A stretch of 64,000 bases of DNA from positions 2,418,001-2,482,000 of the forward strand of contig NC_018708.1 in NCBI RefSeq assembly GCF_000302535.1. Reading direction: 5' to 3'. The notes below the pieces were generated by a model. That model was given only the letters and a program-made list of their open reading frames with translations, made no database searches and was not told the DNA's origin. Origin of the DNA: Acidovorax sp. KKS102. Its GTDB lineage: Bacteria > Pseudomonadota > Gammaproteobacteria > Burkholderiales > Burkholderiaceae_C. Positions 25,893 through 36,707 of this stretch are shown one piece after another; the stretch's first letter is position 1, and each line of letters begins with the position of its first letter. A program made the position numbers and the translations under genes.

Positions 25893-27038
25893 ATGCAAAC
25901 CGTAGACACCATCGTCATCGGCGCGGGCATTGCCGGGGCCTCCGTGGCCTGGCAACTGGTACAGCCCGGCGCCGGAGGGCAGGGCGCCAGCGTGCTGCTG
26001 CTGGAGCGGGAATCGCAGCCCGGCTACCACACCACCGGCCGCTCGGCCGCGCTCTACATGGTGACCTATGGCACGCCCAACATCCAGGCGCTGACCCGGG
26101 CCAGCCGCGCGTTTTACGATGCGCCGCCGCCTGAGTTTGGCGCCGACCCCATCCTCTCGCCCCGGGGCGTGGTCTATGTGGCCGGGCCCGACCAGCTGGA
26201 CTTGCTGAAACAAACCTACGAGGAAGCGCACGCCACCTCGCCCAATGTGCAGTGGGTGGGGCATGCCGAGCTGCTGGCGATGCTGCCTTGCATGAAGCCC
26301 GAGGCTGTGGCCGCAGGCATGAGCGAGCCCGAGGCGGCGGACATCGACGTGAACGCCCTGCACCAGGGCTACCTGCGCGGCCTGCGCCAGCGTGGCGGCC
26401 AGGTGCTGACCCACGCCGAGGTCACGGCCGTGCGTCGCGAAGGCACTGTGTGGCAGGTGACGCTGGCCGATGGGCGGGTGTTTGCCGCCCCCACCCTCGT
26501 CAACGCTGCGGGCGCCTGGGCCGATGTGGTGGCGGGCCTGGCAGGCGTGCCGCCGATCGGGCTGGAGCCACGCCGCCGCACGGCGTTCACCTTCCCCGTG
26601 CCAGAGGGCATGGACGCCACCCACTGGCCGGCCGTGATCGGCATCGACGAAAGCTTTTACTTCAAGCCCGATGCGGGGCAACTGCTGGGCTCACCGGCCA
26701 ATGCGGACCCCACGCACCCGCACGATGTGGTACCCGAAGAGCTGGACGTGGCCACCGGGATCTATCACATCGAGGAAATGACCCGCTTCCAGATCCGCCG
26801 CCCGTCACACACCTGGGCCGGGCTGCGCTCGTTTGTGCCGGATGGCGACATGGTGATTGGCTGGGACAACCATGTGCCCGGCTTCTTCTGGCTGGCCGGG
26901 CAGGGCGGATATGGGATTCAGAGCGCGGCGGGCGCCTCGTTGCTGGCGCGGCAGCTGCTGCGCGGCGAGCCGCTGGCCGACGAGCTGGTGCGCGAGGGCG
27001 TGGGTGTGGAAGGGCTGTCGCCCGCGCGTTTGCGCTGA
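25893..27038 (+). CDS. FAD-dependent amino acid oxidase/dehydrogenase (DadA/glycine oxidase-like)
   Basis: This 381-residue flavoprotein opens with the Rossmann motif DTIVIGAGIAGASVAWQL, followed by SQPGYHTTGRSAALY, an FAD-contact segment of the DAO family, and ends with the second FAD motif GFFWLAGQGGYGIQSAAG. Such enzymes oxidise D-amino acids, glycine or sarcosine-like amines to keto acids. AGGAGG at 25882-25887 marks the start. It follows the amidase by 13 bases and completes the dsdA operon, giving a second route for D-amino acid breakdown. Confidence 0.88.
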   Translation: MQTVDTIVIGAGIAGASVAWQLVQPGAGGQGASVLLLERESQPGYHTTGRSAALYMVTYGTPNIQALTRASRAFYDAPPPEFGADPILSPRGVVYVAGPDQLDLLKQTYEEAHATSPNVQWVGHAELLAMLPCMKPEAVAAGMSEPEAADIDVNALHQGYLRGLRQRGGQVLTHAEVTAVRREGTVWQVTLADGRVFAAPTLVNAAGAWADVVAGLAGVPPIGLEPRRRTAFTFPVPEGMDATHWPAVIGIDESFYFKPDAGQLLGSPANADPTHPHDVVPEELDVATGIYHIEEMTRFQIRRPSHTWAGLRSFVPDGDMVIGWDNHVPGFFWLAGQGGYGIQSAAGASLLARQLLRGEPLADELVREGVGVEGLSPARLR

Positions 27039-27075
27039 GCCGCCAGAGCCGAGAGAGAGGAGGGGGCTCAGCCCC

Positions 27076-27291
27076 TCAGGCGAACGTGTTGACGTTGGTC
27101 CCCAGCGTACCGCTGGTGGCCAGCTGAGGCTGGGGCATGGACTGCTGCATGGCGTCGATCATGGTGGCGGCCGATACTGCCTGCATGTCGAGCGCCTTTT
27201 TCAGCACCACCATGTTCAGGGCGTCGGACGTCTTGGCGCTGGCCAGGCTGGTAGCGGTGTTGACGATGCTGTTGGTCAGGGCGACGTCCAT
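27076..27291 (-). CDS. YjfB-like small putative motility protein
   Basis: This 71-residue protein begins MDVALTNSIVNTATSLASAK and contains MVVLKKALDMQAVSAATMID, which I recognise as the YjfB-type (putative motility) family. Its function is unknown. It is helical and has no signal peptide. AAGGAG (27299-27304 on the minus strand) precedes the ATG well. No motility gene is nearby. It is convergent with the FAD oxidase. Confidence 0.75.
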   Translation of the reverse strand: MDVALTNSIVNTATSLASAKTSDALNMVVLKKALDMQAVSAATMIDAMQQSMPQPQLATSGTLGTNVNTFA

Positions 27292-27393
27292 GGTGACTCC
27301 TTGGGGCAATGGTGGTTTATCGGCACTACAAAAGCGAGCTTGAGGGTTGTTACATGTGCAGGGGGCGGTGAAGCTGCGCTGTTCTGCATTGCC

Positions 27394-28809
27394 TTAGTCC
27401 AGCGCAGGCACCCCCAGGGCTGGGCAGGCGGCCAGGTCGGAGGTGCGGGCGTTCGGCAACTGTCGGGCTGCGTCGCGCAAGGCGGTGCGCAGGCCTTCTT
27501 CCAGCGTGGGGTGGTAGAACGGCATGCCCAAAAGATCATGCACGGTCAGCTGCTGCTGCACAGCCAGGGCCAGCAGGTGGGCGAGGTGCTCGCCATCGGG
27601 GGCGCACAACTCGGCACCCAGCAGGCGACCACTCGTATGGTCGGCATAAACGCACAGGCGTCCCTGGTTGCGCTGCGCGGTGCGGGCGCGGCCCTGGTTT
27701 GCGTAGCTTGCGGTGCCAGTGATGGTGCTGTGCGGGTCCATGTCGGCCACGCGCGGCCCCACCACCGCCACGTTGGGGTCGGCGAACACGATGGAGAGCA
27801 AGGTGCGGCGCCGAAAGCGCGTGGGCGTGGGGGCCAGTGCGTTCAGGCCCGCAATGTGACCCTCATCGGCCGCCTCGTGCAGTAACGGGGTGTGGGTGTT
27901 GGCGTCGCCCGCCAAAAACACCGGCAGGCCGCCAATCTGTTGGGTTTGCGGGTCTACGGTGGGCAAACCGCGCGCATCCAGGGGCACGCCCAGCGTCTCC
28001 AGGCCCAGGTGTTCGATGTTGGGCACTCGGCCCATCGCGGCGATGACCTGGTCCACCACCACACGGTTGGCGCCACTCGCCACCTCGATGCCTCCGGGCA
28101 CCTCGCGCAGCTGCGCGTTAGCGCCCATGTGCAGCACCATGTCTTGTTTCAGCAGAGCGGCCAGTTCGGCATTGAGCGTGGGATCGCTCAGCCCGGCCAG
28201 CGTGTGGCCGGTGGTGAATGCCGCCACCTCAAGGCCCAGCCGCGCCAGGGCTTGCGACAGCTCCACCCCGATCGGTCCCATGCCGATCACTGCAACGCGG
28301 GGGCTGAGACTGGGTTGCTCGAACAAGGTGTCGGTGGTGAGCATGCGGTCGCCAAACGCCAGCCATTCATCGGGCACGCGGGGGCGTGACCCCGTGGCAA
28401 TGATGATGCTGCGTGTGGCGTAAGCCGTGCCGTCGATGTCCACCGCACGTGGCCCCAGCAGCGTTGCACGCCCTGACCTCTGGGCGCTGCCCAGCCCGTC
28501 GGTGGCCTGGGTGGCGCCTGCCACGAAGTCATCGCGCAGTGCGCGCACGCGCTGCAGCACGGCAGGCAGGTCGGCGGTCAGAGCACTCGCGCCGCGCAGA
28601 CCGAATTCCTCAAAAGTGTGGCGGCGGTGGAAGGCGTTGGCTGCCTCGATCAGCGCTTTGGACGGCATGCAGCCCACGCGGGCGCAGGTGGTGCCCCAGG
28701 GGCCTTCGTTCACGATGAGGTAGCGATCGGTGCGCTTGCGCACTTCACGCAAGGCGGCCAGACCCGCCGTGCCGGCGCCGATGATGATGGTGTCGAGCGG
28801 TTGGGGCAT
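27394..28809 (-). CDS. Dihydrolipoyl dehydrogenase-type disulfide oxidoreductase
   Basis: This 471-residue class I flavoprotein has the FAD motif DTIIIGAGTAGLAAL and the redox disulfide Cys42-Cys47 in TTCARVGCMPSKAL. An NAD(P) motif, VAVIGMGPIGVELSQAL, and a C-terminal dimer domain with the catalytic His-Glu in HPTLEEGLR follow. It is not linked to 2-oxo-acid dehydrogenase E1/E2 genes here. It could be a stand-alone lipoamide dehydrogenase, a mycothione- or mercuric-type reductase relative, or an SthA-like protein. It lacks an N-terminal heavy-metal or lipoyl domain. Confidence 0.85.
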   Translation of the reverse strand: MPQPLDTIIIGAGTAGLAALREVRKRTDRYLIVNEGPWGTTCARVGCMPSKALIEAANAFHRRHTFEEFGLRGASALTADLPAVLQRVRALRDDFVAGATQATDGLGSAQRSGRATLLGPRAVDIDGTAYATRSIIIATGSRPRVPDEWLAFGDRMLTTDTLFEQPSLSPRVAVIGMGPIGVELSQALARLGLEVAAFTTGHTLAGLSDPTLNAELAALLKQDMVLHMGANAQLREVPGGIEVASGANRVVVDQVIAAMGRVPNIEHLGLETLGVPLDARGLPTVDPQTQQIGGLPVFLAGDANTHTPLLHEAADEGHIAGLNALAPTPTRFRRRTLLSIVFADPNVAVVGPRVADMDPHSTITGTASYANQGRARTAQRNQGRLCVYADHTSGRLLGAELCAPDGEHLAHLLALAVQQQLTVHDLLGMPFYHPTLEEGLRTALRDAARQLPNARTSDLAACPALGVPALD

Positions 28810-28951
28810 GGGGCTCTTTCGGAGTCGGAAAAGCCGGAGTGTGTAGCGTGAACGGCCCCAACGCTGTAGGCATGCACGCCGTTTTACGACGACGCTGTGG
28901 GGGGCTTGCCGGGGCGCTTCCCAACCCTTTGTATGAAGGCGTAGCCCGGGG

Positions 28952-29545
28952 TCAGGCCTCGACATCCGACCAGCCCACGCGGCCTTGCCCGTGGTCGTTG
29001 ATGCGTTGCACAAAGGGTGCCGCTTGTGTCTGGGGCAGCCGCAGTTGCAAGGTGACCAGGGTGCCATGCTGCACATCCACCAGTTCGGCGCCTGCCGCCT
29101 CGATTTCTCGGCGCAGCAAGCCCTCCAGGGCATAGGGCACCTGGCATTGCAGGGTGGTCATGCGCTGCAGCGTGACCTTGGGGGCGGTGAGCAGCGCCTG
29201 GGCAATGGTGTCGGTGTAGGCGCGCACCAGGCCGCCCGCGCCCAGCTTGACCCCGCCAAAATAGCGCACCACAGTGGCCAGCACGCCTTCCAGGTCCTGG
29301 TGGCGCAGCACGTCCAGCATGGGGCGGCCGGCAGTGCCTCCGGGCTCGCCATCGTCCACTGCCGCCGACTGGCCGCCCGCCAGCAGGGCCCAGCAGATGT
29401 GGGCGGCGCCAGGGTGCTGCTTCCACAAGGCATCGACGGCGGCCTGGGCGCTGGCGCGGTCGGCCATGGGTTGCACGCAGCCGATGAAGCGGCTTTTCTT
29501 GATGATGAGTTCGCTGTGCGCCGGGGCGGCCAGAGTCTGGGGCAT
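28952..29545 (-). CDS. yigZ: YigZ/IMPACT family protein
   Basis: This 197-residue protein has the IMPACT-domain core: IIKKSRFIGCVQPM, then DDGEPGGTAGRPML and TVVRYFGGVKLGAGGLVRAY. These segments are highly conserved in YigZ and eukaryotic IMPACT. The bacterial protein is thought to bind nucleic acid or ribosomes, but its activity is not settled. Length is near the usual 200. It stands alone on the minus strand. Confidence 0.92.
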   Translation of the reverse strand: MPQTLAAPAHSELIIKKSRFIGCVQPMADRASAQAAVDALWKQHPGAAHICWALLAGGQSAAVDDGEPGGTAGRPMLDVLRHQDLEGVLATVVRYFGGVKLGAGGLVRAYTDTIAQALLTAPKVTLQRMTTLQCQVPYALEGLLRREIEAAGAELVDVQHGTLVTLQLRLPQTQAAPFVQRINDHGQGRVGWSDVEA

Positions 29546-29771
29546 GGGGCAGCGAGTTTACGGCGAGCGCGTTGGGTGCTTGCATCGGGCTGTGTTTGAC
29601 GGAAGTCACAGTCCTGACCCTGAAGGGTATGGATAGACACCAATCGTGCCGCGAATGTGCGTTCTGTCACACACACCTTAGGCGTGCGTTCCTACACTGC
29701 GGACTTGTTGCTGTGGCCTACGCTGTTGCTACGCATTTGAAAGCACCCGGGCCATCAGAAAAGGAACCGCC

Positions 29772-29975
29772 ATGTTTGCCACTTCGCTCTCTGCACCTTT
29801 GCCTACCTCCCTCGCCAGCCATCTGTTTGGCCGTTTCATTGCTCCCCCCGGCTCCTCGGCAGCGAGCCCTGGTGCGGTGGCATCGGCCGGCGCAATGCCC
29901 AGCGCGATGGACGAGCAGGACGACGAAGCGATGCCGGATTTGGCTCAGCGCGTGCGGGAAATTGGCGAGTGGTGA
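29772..29975 (+). CDS. Small hypothetical protein
   Basis: This 67-residue frame has a good AAGGA at 29761-29765 before the ATG at 29772. It encodes a Ser/Ala/Pro-rich first half and an acidic helical tail, DEQDDEAMPDLAQRVREIGE. I recognise no family. The ribosome binding site, sensible acidic tail and isolated position in a 480-base region without another gene make it plausible. It could still be a chance frame. Confidence 0.45.
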   Translation: MFATSLSAPLPTSLASHLFGRFIAPPGSSAASPGAVASAGAMPSAMDEQDDEAMPDLAQRVREIGEW

Positions 29976-30021
29976 TACGGCGCCCTGCGTGATGTGACAA
30001 GCCACGCAGTGGACCGAATGT

Positions 30022-30564
30022 TTAGTCGGTGTTGTCCACGCCGCCTTGTTGATCTAGGTCGCGTGCCATGAGCACGCTGGTGTAGTTGGTCAAAGGGCGC
30101 CAGTCGCACTCGCCCACCACCCGGTAACCCCAGGATTCATACATTGCTATCAAAGCGGTAGCGGGTTGTGCAGTGTCCAAAGCCATCACTCGGGCGCCTG
30201 CCTTGCGGGCATAGTCCAGGGCATAGGCGTGCAACTGTTTGCCGTAGCCCCGGCCTTTGGCGTCGGGGGTGATGCAGAACTGGCACAAGGACCACACTGC
30301 GGGGTCGCGGTACAGGGGTACGGTGGACTCGGGTTGCGGCGGTCGCAGCGTGGCGGTGCCCACATAGTCGTCTCCATCCAGCATCACCAGCCCCGTGCCA
30401 GAAGCAAATCGCTTGGCTGTGTCTTCCACGGACTGGTGGGTGCCCCAGTAGCGCAGGCCCCGCTGCGCGTGGGGTGCGTATGCGGAGTGGATGAGGGCGG
30501 TCAGCCGAGCCAAGTCATCGGCGGCCGTGACGGGGCGAATCAAAAGCGGATCGGACAAAGTCAT
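30022..30564 (-). CDS. GNAT-family N-acetyltransferase
   Basis: This 180-residue protein starts with LIRPVTAADDLARLTALI and has the acetyl-CoA loop at CITPDAKGRGYGKQLHAYAL (R-G-x-G-K version of Q/R-x-x-G-x-G/A). The closing helix MYESWGYRVVGE is typical of GNAT motif B. The acceptor is unknown. The stretch encoding ATALIAMYE contains GCTATCAAAGCGGTAGC (30146-30162), similar to repeat family 1. Confidence 0.85.
   Translation of the reverse strand: MTLSDPLLIRPVTAADDLARLTALIHSAYAPHAQRGLRYWGTHQSVEDTAKRFASGTGLVMLDGDDYVGTATLRPPQPESTVPLYRDPAVWSLCQFCITPDAKGRGYGKQLHAYALDYARKAGARVMALDTAQPATALIAMYESWGYRVVGECDWRPLTNYTSVLMARDLDQQGGVDNTD
30146..30162. repeat. Possible repeat family 1 core inside the GNAT gene
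   Basis: On the coding strand GCTACCGCTTTGATAGC is an imperfect palindrome matching the family core at 14 of 17 positions. It is in the same frame as the copies in ygiQ and hscA. The match is short and could be chance. Confidence 0.35.
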
Positions 30565-30626
30565 CGAGATGCTCCGTGGCCTCGCGTTGGGCGTTGCTGG
30601 TCAGGCAGCGGGTTGCGTAGCCTCAT

Positions 30627-31589
30627 TCAAAGCTTCAGCTCCCAGGTTTCTCCCACCAATTGCTGACCAAAGCCTTCATAGGGCTCGGTCTTGACCAACT
30701 GAAAACCCCGTTGCGCATAGATACCGCGCGCCGCCGTCAGGCAGCTGTTGGTCCACAGCACCATCTTTTTGTAACCTTTTGCACGTGCAAAGGCAATGCA
30801 CTCGTCGGTCAGGCGGGCGCCCAGGCCGAGGCCTCGCGCTTTGGGGCTGAGGATCAGCATGCGCAACTGTGCCGTGGTGGGCGATTTGCGCACCACAAAT
30901 ACGGAGCCCACGCGCTCGCCGTCCAGTTCGGCGATCCAGGCCTTCTCCCACGCGGGCTGAAACTTGCGCAGAAACTGCGCCGCGATGTCTGCCACCAAAG
31001 CCTCAAACCGGTTGTCCCAGCCATACTCGCGCCAATAGATCTCGCCATGCTGCTGCACCACCCAGCCCATGTCGCCGGGCAGGGGATCGCGCAGAACGGC
31101 GACGCGCGTGCCGTCCGCCGCGTTGGAGGGGGCGGACAGCAGGGTTTCGATCCGCTCCATGGCCTCCACCACCTCTTGGCGCCGCGCCGGGGGCAAGGGC
31201 GCGAGCAGTGCGGCGGCCTCGTCGCGCGAGCGCTGCTGCAGCGGCTCGAACACCTCGCGCCCAGCGGCGGTGAGCGTGACCAGGCTTTGCCGGGCGTCCT
31301 TGGCGCTGGCGTGGCGTTCTATCCACCCTGACTGTTCAAAACGCCGCAGTATCCGGCTCATGTACCCACCGTCCAGGCCCAGCTCCCGCGCGAGTTCGCT
31401 GGCCACGGGTGCCTCGCGGTGGGCCAGTTCATACAACACGCGCACATCGGTCAATGACAGCTTGCTGCCCAGGTATGGGTCCAGCACGCCAATGCGGCGG
31501 GTGATGAAGCGGTTGAAGCGGCGCACGGCCTTCACCGCGTTTGGGGGCACGGGGGTGGGGCCGGAAGGGGCGGGGGCAACGTTGCTCAT
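30627..31589 (-). CDS. MarR-GNAT fusion: winged-helix regulator with acetyltransferase domain
   Basis: This 320-residue two-domain protein has an N-terminal MarR winged helix (about residues 25-150; SELARELGLDGGYMSRILRR as recognition region) followed by a GNAT domain (about 165-320; LSPKARGLGLGARLTDECIA as the CoA loop). Such fusions occur widely and may couple sensing of an acyl donor or substrate to repression. Two palindromes lie just upstream, so autoregulation is likely. It is divergent from ygiQ. Confidence 0.9.
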   Translation of the reverse strand: MSNVAPAPSGPTPVPPNAVKAVRRFNRFITRRIGVLDPYLGSKLSLTDVRVLYELAHREAPVASELARELGLDGGYMSRILRRFEQSGWIERHASAKDARQSLVTLTAAGREVFEPLQQRSRDEAAALLAPLPPARRQEVVEAMERIETLLSAPSNAADGTRVAVLRDPLPGDMGWVVQQHGEIYWREYGWDNRFEALVADIAAQFLRKFQPAWEKAWIAELDGERVGSVFVVRKSPTTAQLRMLILSPKARGLGLGARLTDECIAFARAKGYKKMVLWTNSCLTAARGIYAQRGFQLVKTEPYEGFGQQLVGETWELKL

Positions 31590-31599
31590 GAATGCTTTT

Positions 31600-31617
31600 G
31601 TCAGTTAATTAATTGAC
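31600..31617. promoter_or_regulatory. Palindromic operator at the MarR-GNAT start
   Basis: GTCAGTTAATTAATTGAC is an 18-base near-perfect palindrome (one mismatched pair), 11 bases upstream of the ATG. Its size and AT core are typical of MarR sites. Confidence 0.65.
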
Positions 31618-31633
31618 AAAGGCAAGTATATGC

Positions 31634-31647
31634 TTGATGGTCATCAA
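31634..31647. promoter_or_regulatory. Second palindrome in the MarR-GNAT/ygiQ divergent region
   Basis: TTGATGGTCATCAA is a perfect 6-base inverted repeat around GT. The -10-like TATACT lies between it and the first operator on the minus strand (31632-31627). Confidence 0.5.
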
Positions 31648-31780
31648 ACCTGTATCAGTGAGGGGCAAGGGCTACCAAGGGGACAAAAACCGTCTGCCAA
31701 CGTAAAATCACGGGTTATCCACCACAGACGCGCCCTCCAAAGGCCCCCATCGCACCGGGGGCGGCCGCGACCCCCTTTGC

Positions 31781-34192
<2,412 letters not shown>

Positions 34193-34259
34193 GATCGATG
34201 GCGGCAGCCGCAGTCCATTGACAGTGGGCGCGATGGATGAAACGCCGAAAGGCTCTCTG

Positions 34260-34281
34260 ACAAGTCGCTAGCCGCTATGAA
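34260..34281 (-). repeat. Partial repeat family 1 copy after ygiQ
   Basis: ACAAGTCGCTAGCCGCTATG plus AA matches copy B (ACAAGCGCTAGCAGCTATGA plus A) except for one insertion and one substitution. The outer half of the element is missing. It lies about 70 bases after the ygiQ stop. Confidence 0.55.
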
Positions 34282-34317
34282 CCGGCCCCTACGGCTGCAG
34301 TGCGATTTTGTGGAGCC

Positions 34318-34779
34318 TTAACCTTCTGCCGCGTGGGTGCCCACCACCACCGACTGCGGGCCAGCGCTGGCGGGCTGCGAGATCAGGTCTTCGATGATGA
34401 AGGTGCGGTAGTAGAACGCCGTGACTGCACCTTCGGACGCAATGGCGTTCACCACGCTGTCGGCTTCGTCTTTGTCTGCCATGGCGATCAGCAGGCCGTG
34501 GTGCCCGGTGCCCGCCAGGTCGGCAATGCGCCGCACCATGTCGCCTTCGGCCCCCACGGAGGGGAGCGGCGCATCCGCCGTACCCAGCGTGTGCACAATT
34601 TCTTGCAGGATGACCTCGGGGCTGGCGTACGCAATATCGCCCTGGTGGCTTGCCGCCTGCAGCGCGAGCGCTGCCTGGCGCGTGCAGTCTTCATCGGGGA
34701 ACAGTGCGAACACCTGGCCGGTGGGGTAGAAGATGCCGCCCATGTTGGTCATGGACGAATCAAGGACGAAGGGTTTCAT
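34318..34779 (-). CDS. Protein of unknown function (153 residues)
   Basis: I do not recognise a family. The protein starts MKPFVLDSSMTNMGGIFYPT; the second of two nearby ATGs is chosen because GGGAG lies six bases before it. It has alternating strands and helices, including QAALALQAASHQGDIAYAS and GLLIAMADKDEADSVVNAIAS. There are no cysteines in pairs, no signal peptide and no transmembrane segment, so it is a soluble alpha/beta protein. The AMADKDEADSVVNAI region resembles ligand-binding ferredoxin-like or heat-stable-inhibitor folds only in general pattern. Confidence 0.7.
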   Translation of the reverse strand: MKPFVLDSSMTNMGGIFYPTGQVFALFPDEDCTRQAALALQAASHQGDIAYASPEVILQEIVHTLGTADAPLPSVGAEGDMVRRIADLAGTGHHGLLIAMADKDEADSVVNAIASEGAVTAFYYRTFIIEDLISQPASAGPQSVVVGTHAAEG

Positions 34780-34910
34780 GGACATCTCCCAAGGTGTTTC
34801 AGACCTTGGGATTGAAACCGGGTGCCTGTAAACACTGTGTAGGTCTGTGGGCTGTCTTTGCGTCAGCCTGCGGTGCGCTGTTGTAGATCAGGGCTCGCTG
34901 ATGTGCAAAA

Positions 34911-34959
34911 AGTGCCTGTTGCGCTAGTGCTTCATGGCTTCTTTGCTATCAAATTTTGG
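34911..34959 (-). repeat. Repeat family 1, copy D (3' end of the CSD-DUF1294 gene)
   Basis: On the minus strand it reads CCAAAATTTGATAGCAAAGA, then AGCCATGAAGCACTAGCGC, then AACAGGC. It starts 14 bases after the stop of the CSD-DUF1294 gene, same orientation. The central AGCGC block is degenerate. Confidence 0.7.
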
Positions 34960-34972
34960 TGCAACGGCGGCA

Positions 34973-35683
34973 CTACAACCCGCGCAACCAACCGCCCAGC
35001 CAAGCGACCACCGCCGCGCAGTGCAATACCACGGCCGCCCAATACACCGCGCGGAACTCTGCCTTGCGCGACTTGTGCCGCAGCCATTGCTGGGCAAACC
35101 ATGCGCCCGGCCAGCCGCCCGCCAGGCTCAACAGGTGCAGGTGGCTCTCTTTGGTGCGCCACTGGCCGTTTTGCGCGGCGCTTTTGTCCATGGCGTAGAC
35201 CAGAAAGGTCAGGAGGTTGACGCCTATGGCGGCGCCCAGCACCCACCAGGGCAGCCGGCCTGCCCAGAGGCCCCAAGCCACCAGACCCACCCAGCCCAGC
35301 ATCAGCAGGTGTATCAGCGCTGAACCAGCAGCGTTGGGCGGCTGGCTGGACGTTGCAGGGCGTTTGCGTGGGGCAGGCTGTGTCTGACTTGCGCGCTGCG
35401 CAGGCGTACGCCGTGTTGGGTGCGGAGATGTTGACTGCGTGCGCGCTGGGCTCTGGGGCTGGAAGGCTCCAACGGTTGGAGCCACAGGCAACACGGCCAT
35501 AGCCCGGGGCCCCTTGCCGCCCACGTGAATCTCTTCGTACACGACGGCAAGCCCTTCACGCGGCGGGGTGCTGCCCCGGTAGTCCCGCACATGAAAAAAC
35601 ACATCGGCAGACGTGTCCGGGCTGCGGATAAAGCCAAAGGCGCGGCTGGCGTCCCAGCGGACGACGGTGCCTTGCTTCTGCAT
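34973..35683 (-). CDS. Cold-shock domain plus DUF1294 membrane protein
   Basis: This 236-residue protein has an N-terminal cold-shock domain (GTVVRWDASRAFGFIRSPD, then DVFFHVRDY), a Pro/Ser/Thr/Gln-rich linker, and a C-terminal DUF1294 membrane region of four hydrophobic helices with GGWPGAWFAQQWLRHKSRKAEF. The arrangement is a known fusion. The cold-shock domain binds single-stranded RNA or DNA, presumably at the inner membrane. Function unknown. Its coding region is followed by a repeat copy. Confidence 0.9.
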   Translation of the reverse strand: MQKQGTVVRWDASRAFGFIRSPDTSADVFFHVRDYRGSTPPREGLAVVYEEIHVGGKGPRAMAVLPVAPTVGAFQPQSPARTQSTSPHPTRRTPAQRASQTQPAPRKRPATSSQPPNAAGSALIHLLMLGWVGLVAWGLWAGRLPWWVLGAAIGVNLLTFLVYAMDKSAAQNGQWRTKESHLHLLSLAGGWPGAWFAQQWLRHKSRKAEFRAVYWAAVVLHCAAVVAWLGGWLRGL

Positions 35684-35701
35684 CGGTCAGCGCGCCTGTC
35701 T

Positions 35702-36592
35702 TCAAGCCAGGGTGTGCAGCGGGATGTCCTGCGCCACCGCCAACGCATCGAGTTGTGCACGGGTCTGAGTGCGCAGGAAGGCCGCCACAGCCGCGTGGGT
35801 GGCGGGGGCGCGCAGCACCTGGGGGTCACCCGTAGCAGGCAGGCCTGCAGCAGCGCACAGGCTGGCGGCAAAGTGCGGCTCCAGCGCAGCCACGGCCACA
35901 CGGCCGTCGGCGCACGGGTAGATGCGGTAGCCCGCGTGGTGGCCGCCCACGTCGCCGTCGGGCGTGGTCAGGCCCCAGTGGCGCGGCTGGGCGAGCCAGG
36001 CGGCGGCGTCGGCCAGGGCCACTTCGATGCACACGCCGCCTCCGGTGTGGGCGCGCTCCAGCAGGGCCTGCAGCACGGCTTCGCTGGCCATCAGCGCGCC
36101 GCCCATGTCCGCGTAGAGCGTGGGCGGCATCTCGGTGCCCGTCACCAGGCCGGCGTCGGCCAGGTAGGTGAGGTCGTGGCCCGGTTCTTCGGCCCGCTCT
36201 GCCGCGGCGCCCACGATGCGCACCAGCGACAGGCGCGGGTATTGGGCCTGCAACGCGTCCCAGCCCAAGCCCAGCTTGGTGAGCGCGGAGGGGCGGAAGG
36301 AGGTGATCAGCACATCGGTGCGGGCGAGCTCGTCATGCAGCGCGGCCTGGCCTTCGGGCGTCTTGAGGTGGGCATGCACCACCCGCACGCCATCGTGCAG
36401 CGTGGCATAGGCTGCGGGGCTGTAGATGCCCATGGGGTCGGCGCTGGGGTAGCCCGGCGCGGGAGGAGGTTCGAGCTTGGTGCATTCGGCCCCCATGCGC
36501 GCGCAGCGCATCAGGGCGGCGGGGCCGGGCAGGTTGAGTGCGAGGCTCAGAACACGGGTGTTGCGCAGGGGCTGGGGCAGGGCGGTGGGCAT
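35702..36592 (-). CDS. CaiB/BaiF-family CoA transferase (short form)
   Basis: This 296-residue class III CoA transferase has NLPGPAALMRCARMGAECTK at the start, the catalytic Asp in GHDLTYLADAGL, and the MGGALMASEAVLQALLER helix. Alpha-methylacyl-CoA racemase-like enzymes share these. The usual length is about 350-400 residues, so the C-terminal part is short. Start chosen at 36592 (MPTALPQPLRN). It is divergent from ygiD. The substrate is not evident. Confidence 0.82.
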   Translation of the reverse strand: MPTALPQPLRNTRVLSLALNLPGPAALMRCARMGAECTKLEPPPAPGYPSADPMGIYSPAAYATLHDGVRVVHAHLKTPEGQAALHDELARTDVLITSFRPSALTKLGLGWDALQAQYPRLSLVRIVGAAAERAEEPGHDLTYLADAGLVTGTEMPPTLYADMGGALMASEAVLQALLERAHTGGGVCIEVALADAAAWLAQPRHWGLTTPDGDVGGHHAGYRIYPCADGRVAVAALEPHFAASLCAAAGLPATGDPQVLRAPATHAAVAAFLRTQTRAQLDALAVAQDIPLHTLA

Positions 36593-36707
36593 GGGTGGGA
36601 GGTTGTCTCGGGTTGTGATTTTTGGAAGGAGAGGACGGCGCCGGAACTTCATGGTGCGCCCCGGCTCACTCCCTGCGTTATACATAATTTGTTACGCTCC
36701 CTGATCC

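Noticed and set aside
27394..28809. Mercuric reductase.
   Set aside because: No N-terminal HMA domain, no C-terminal vicinal cysteines and no mer genes nearby.
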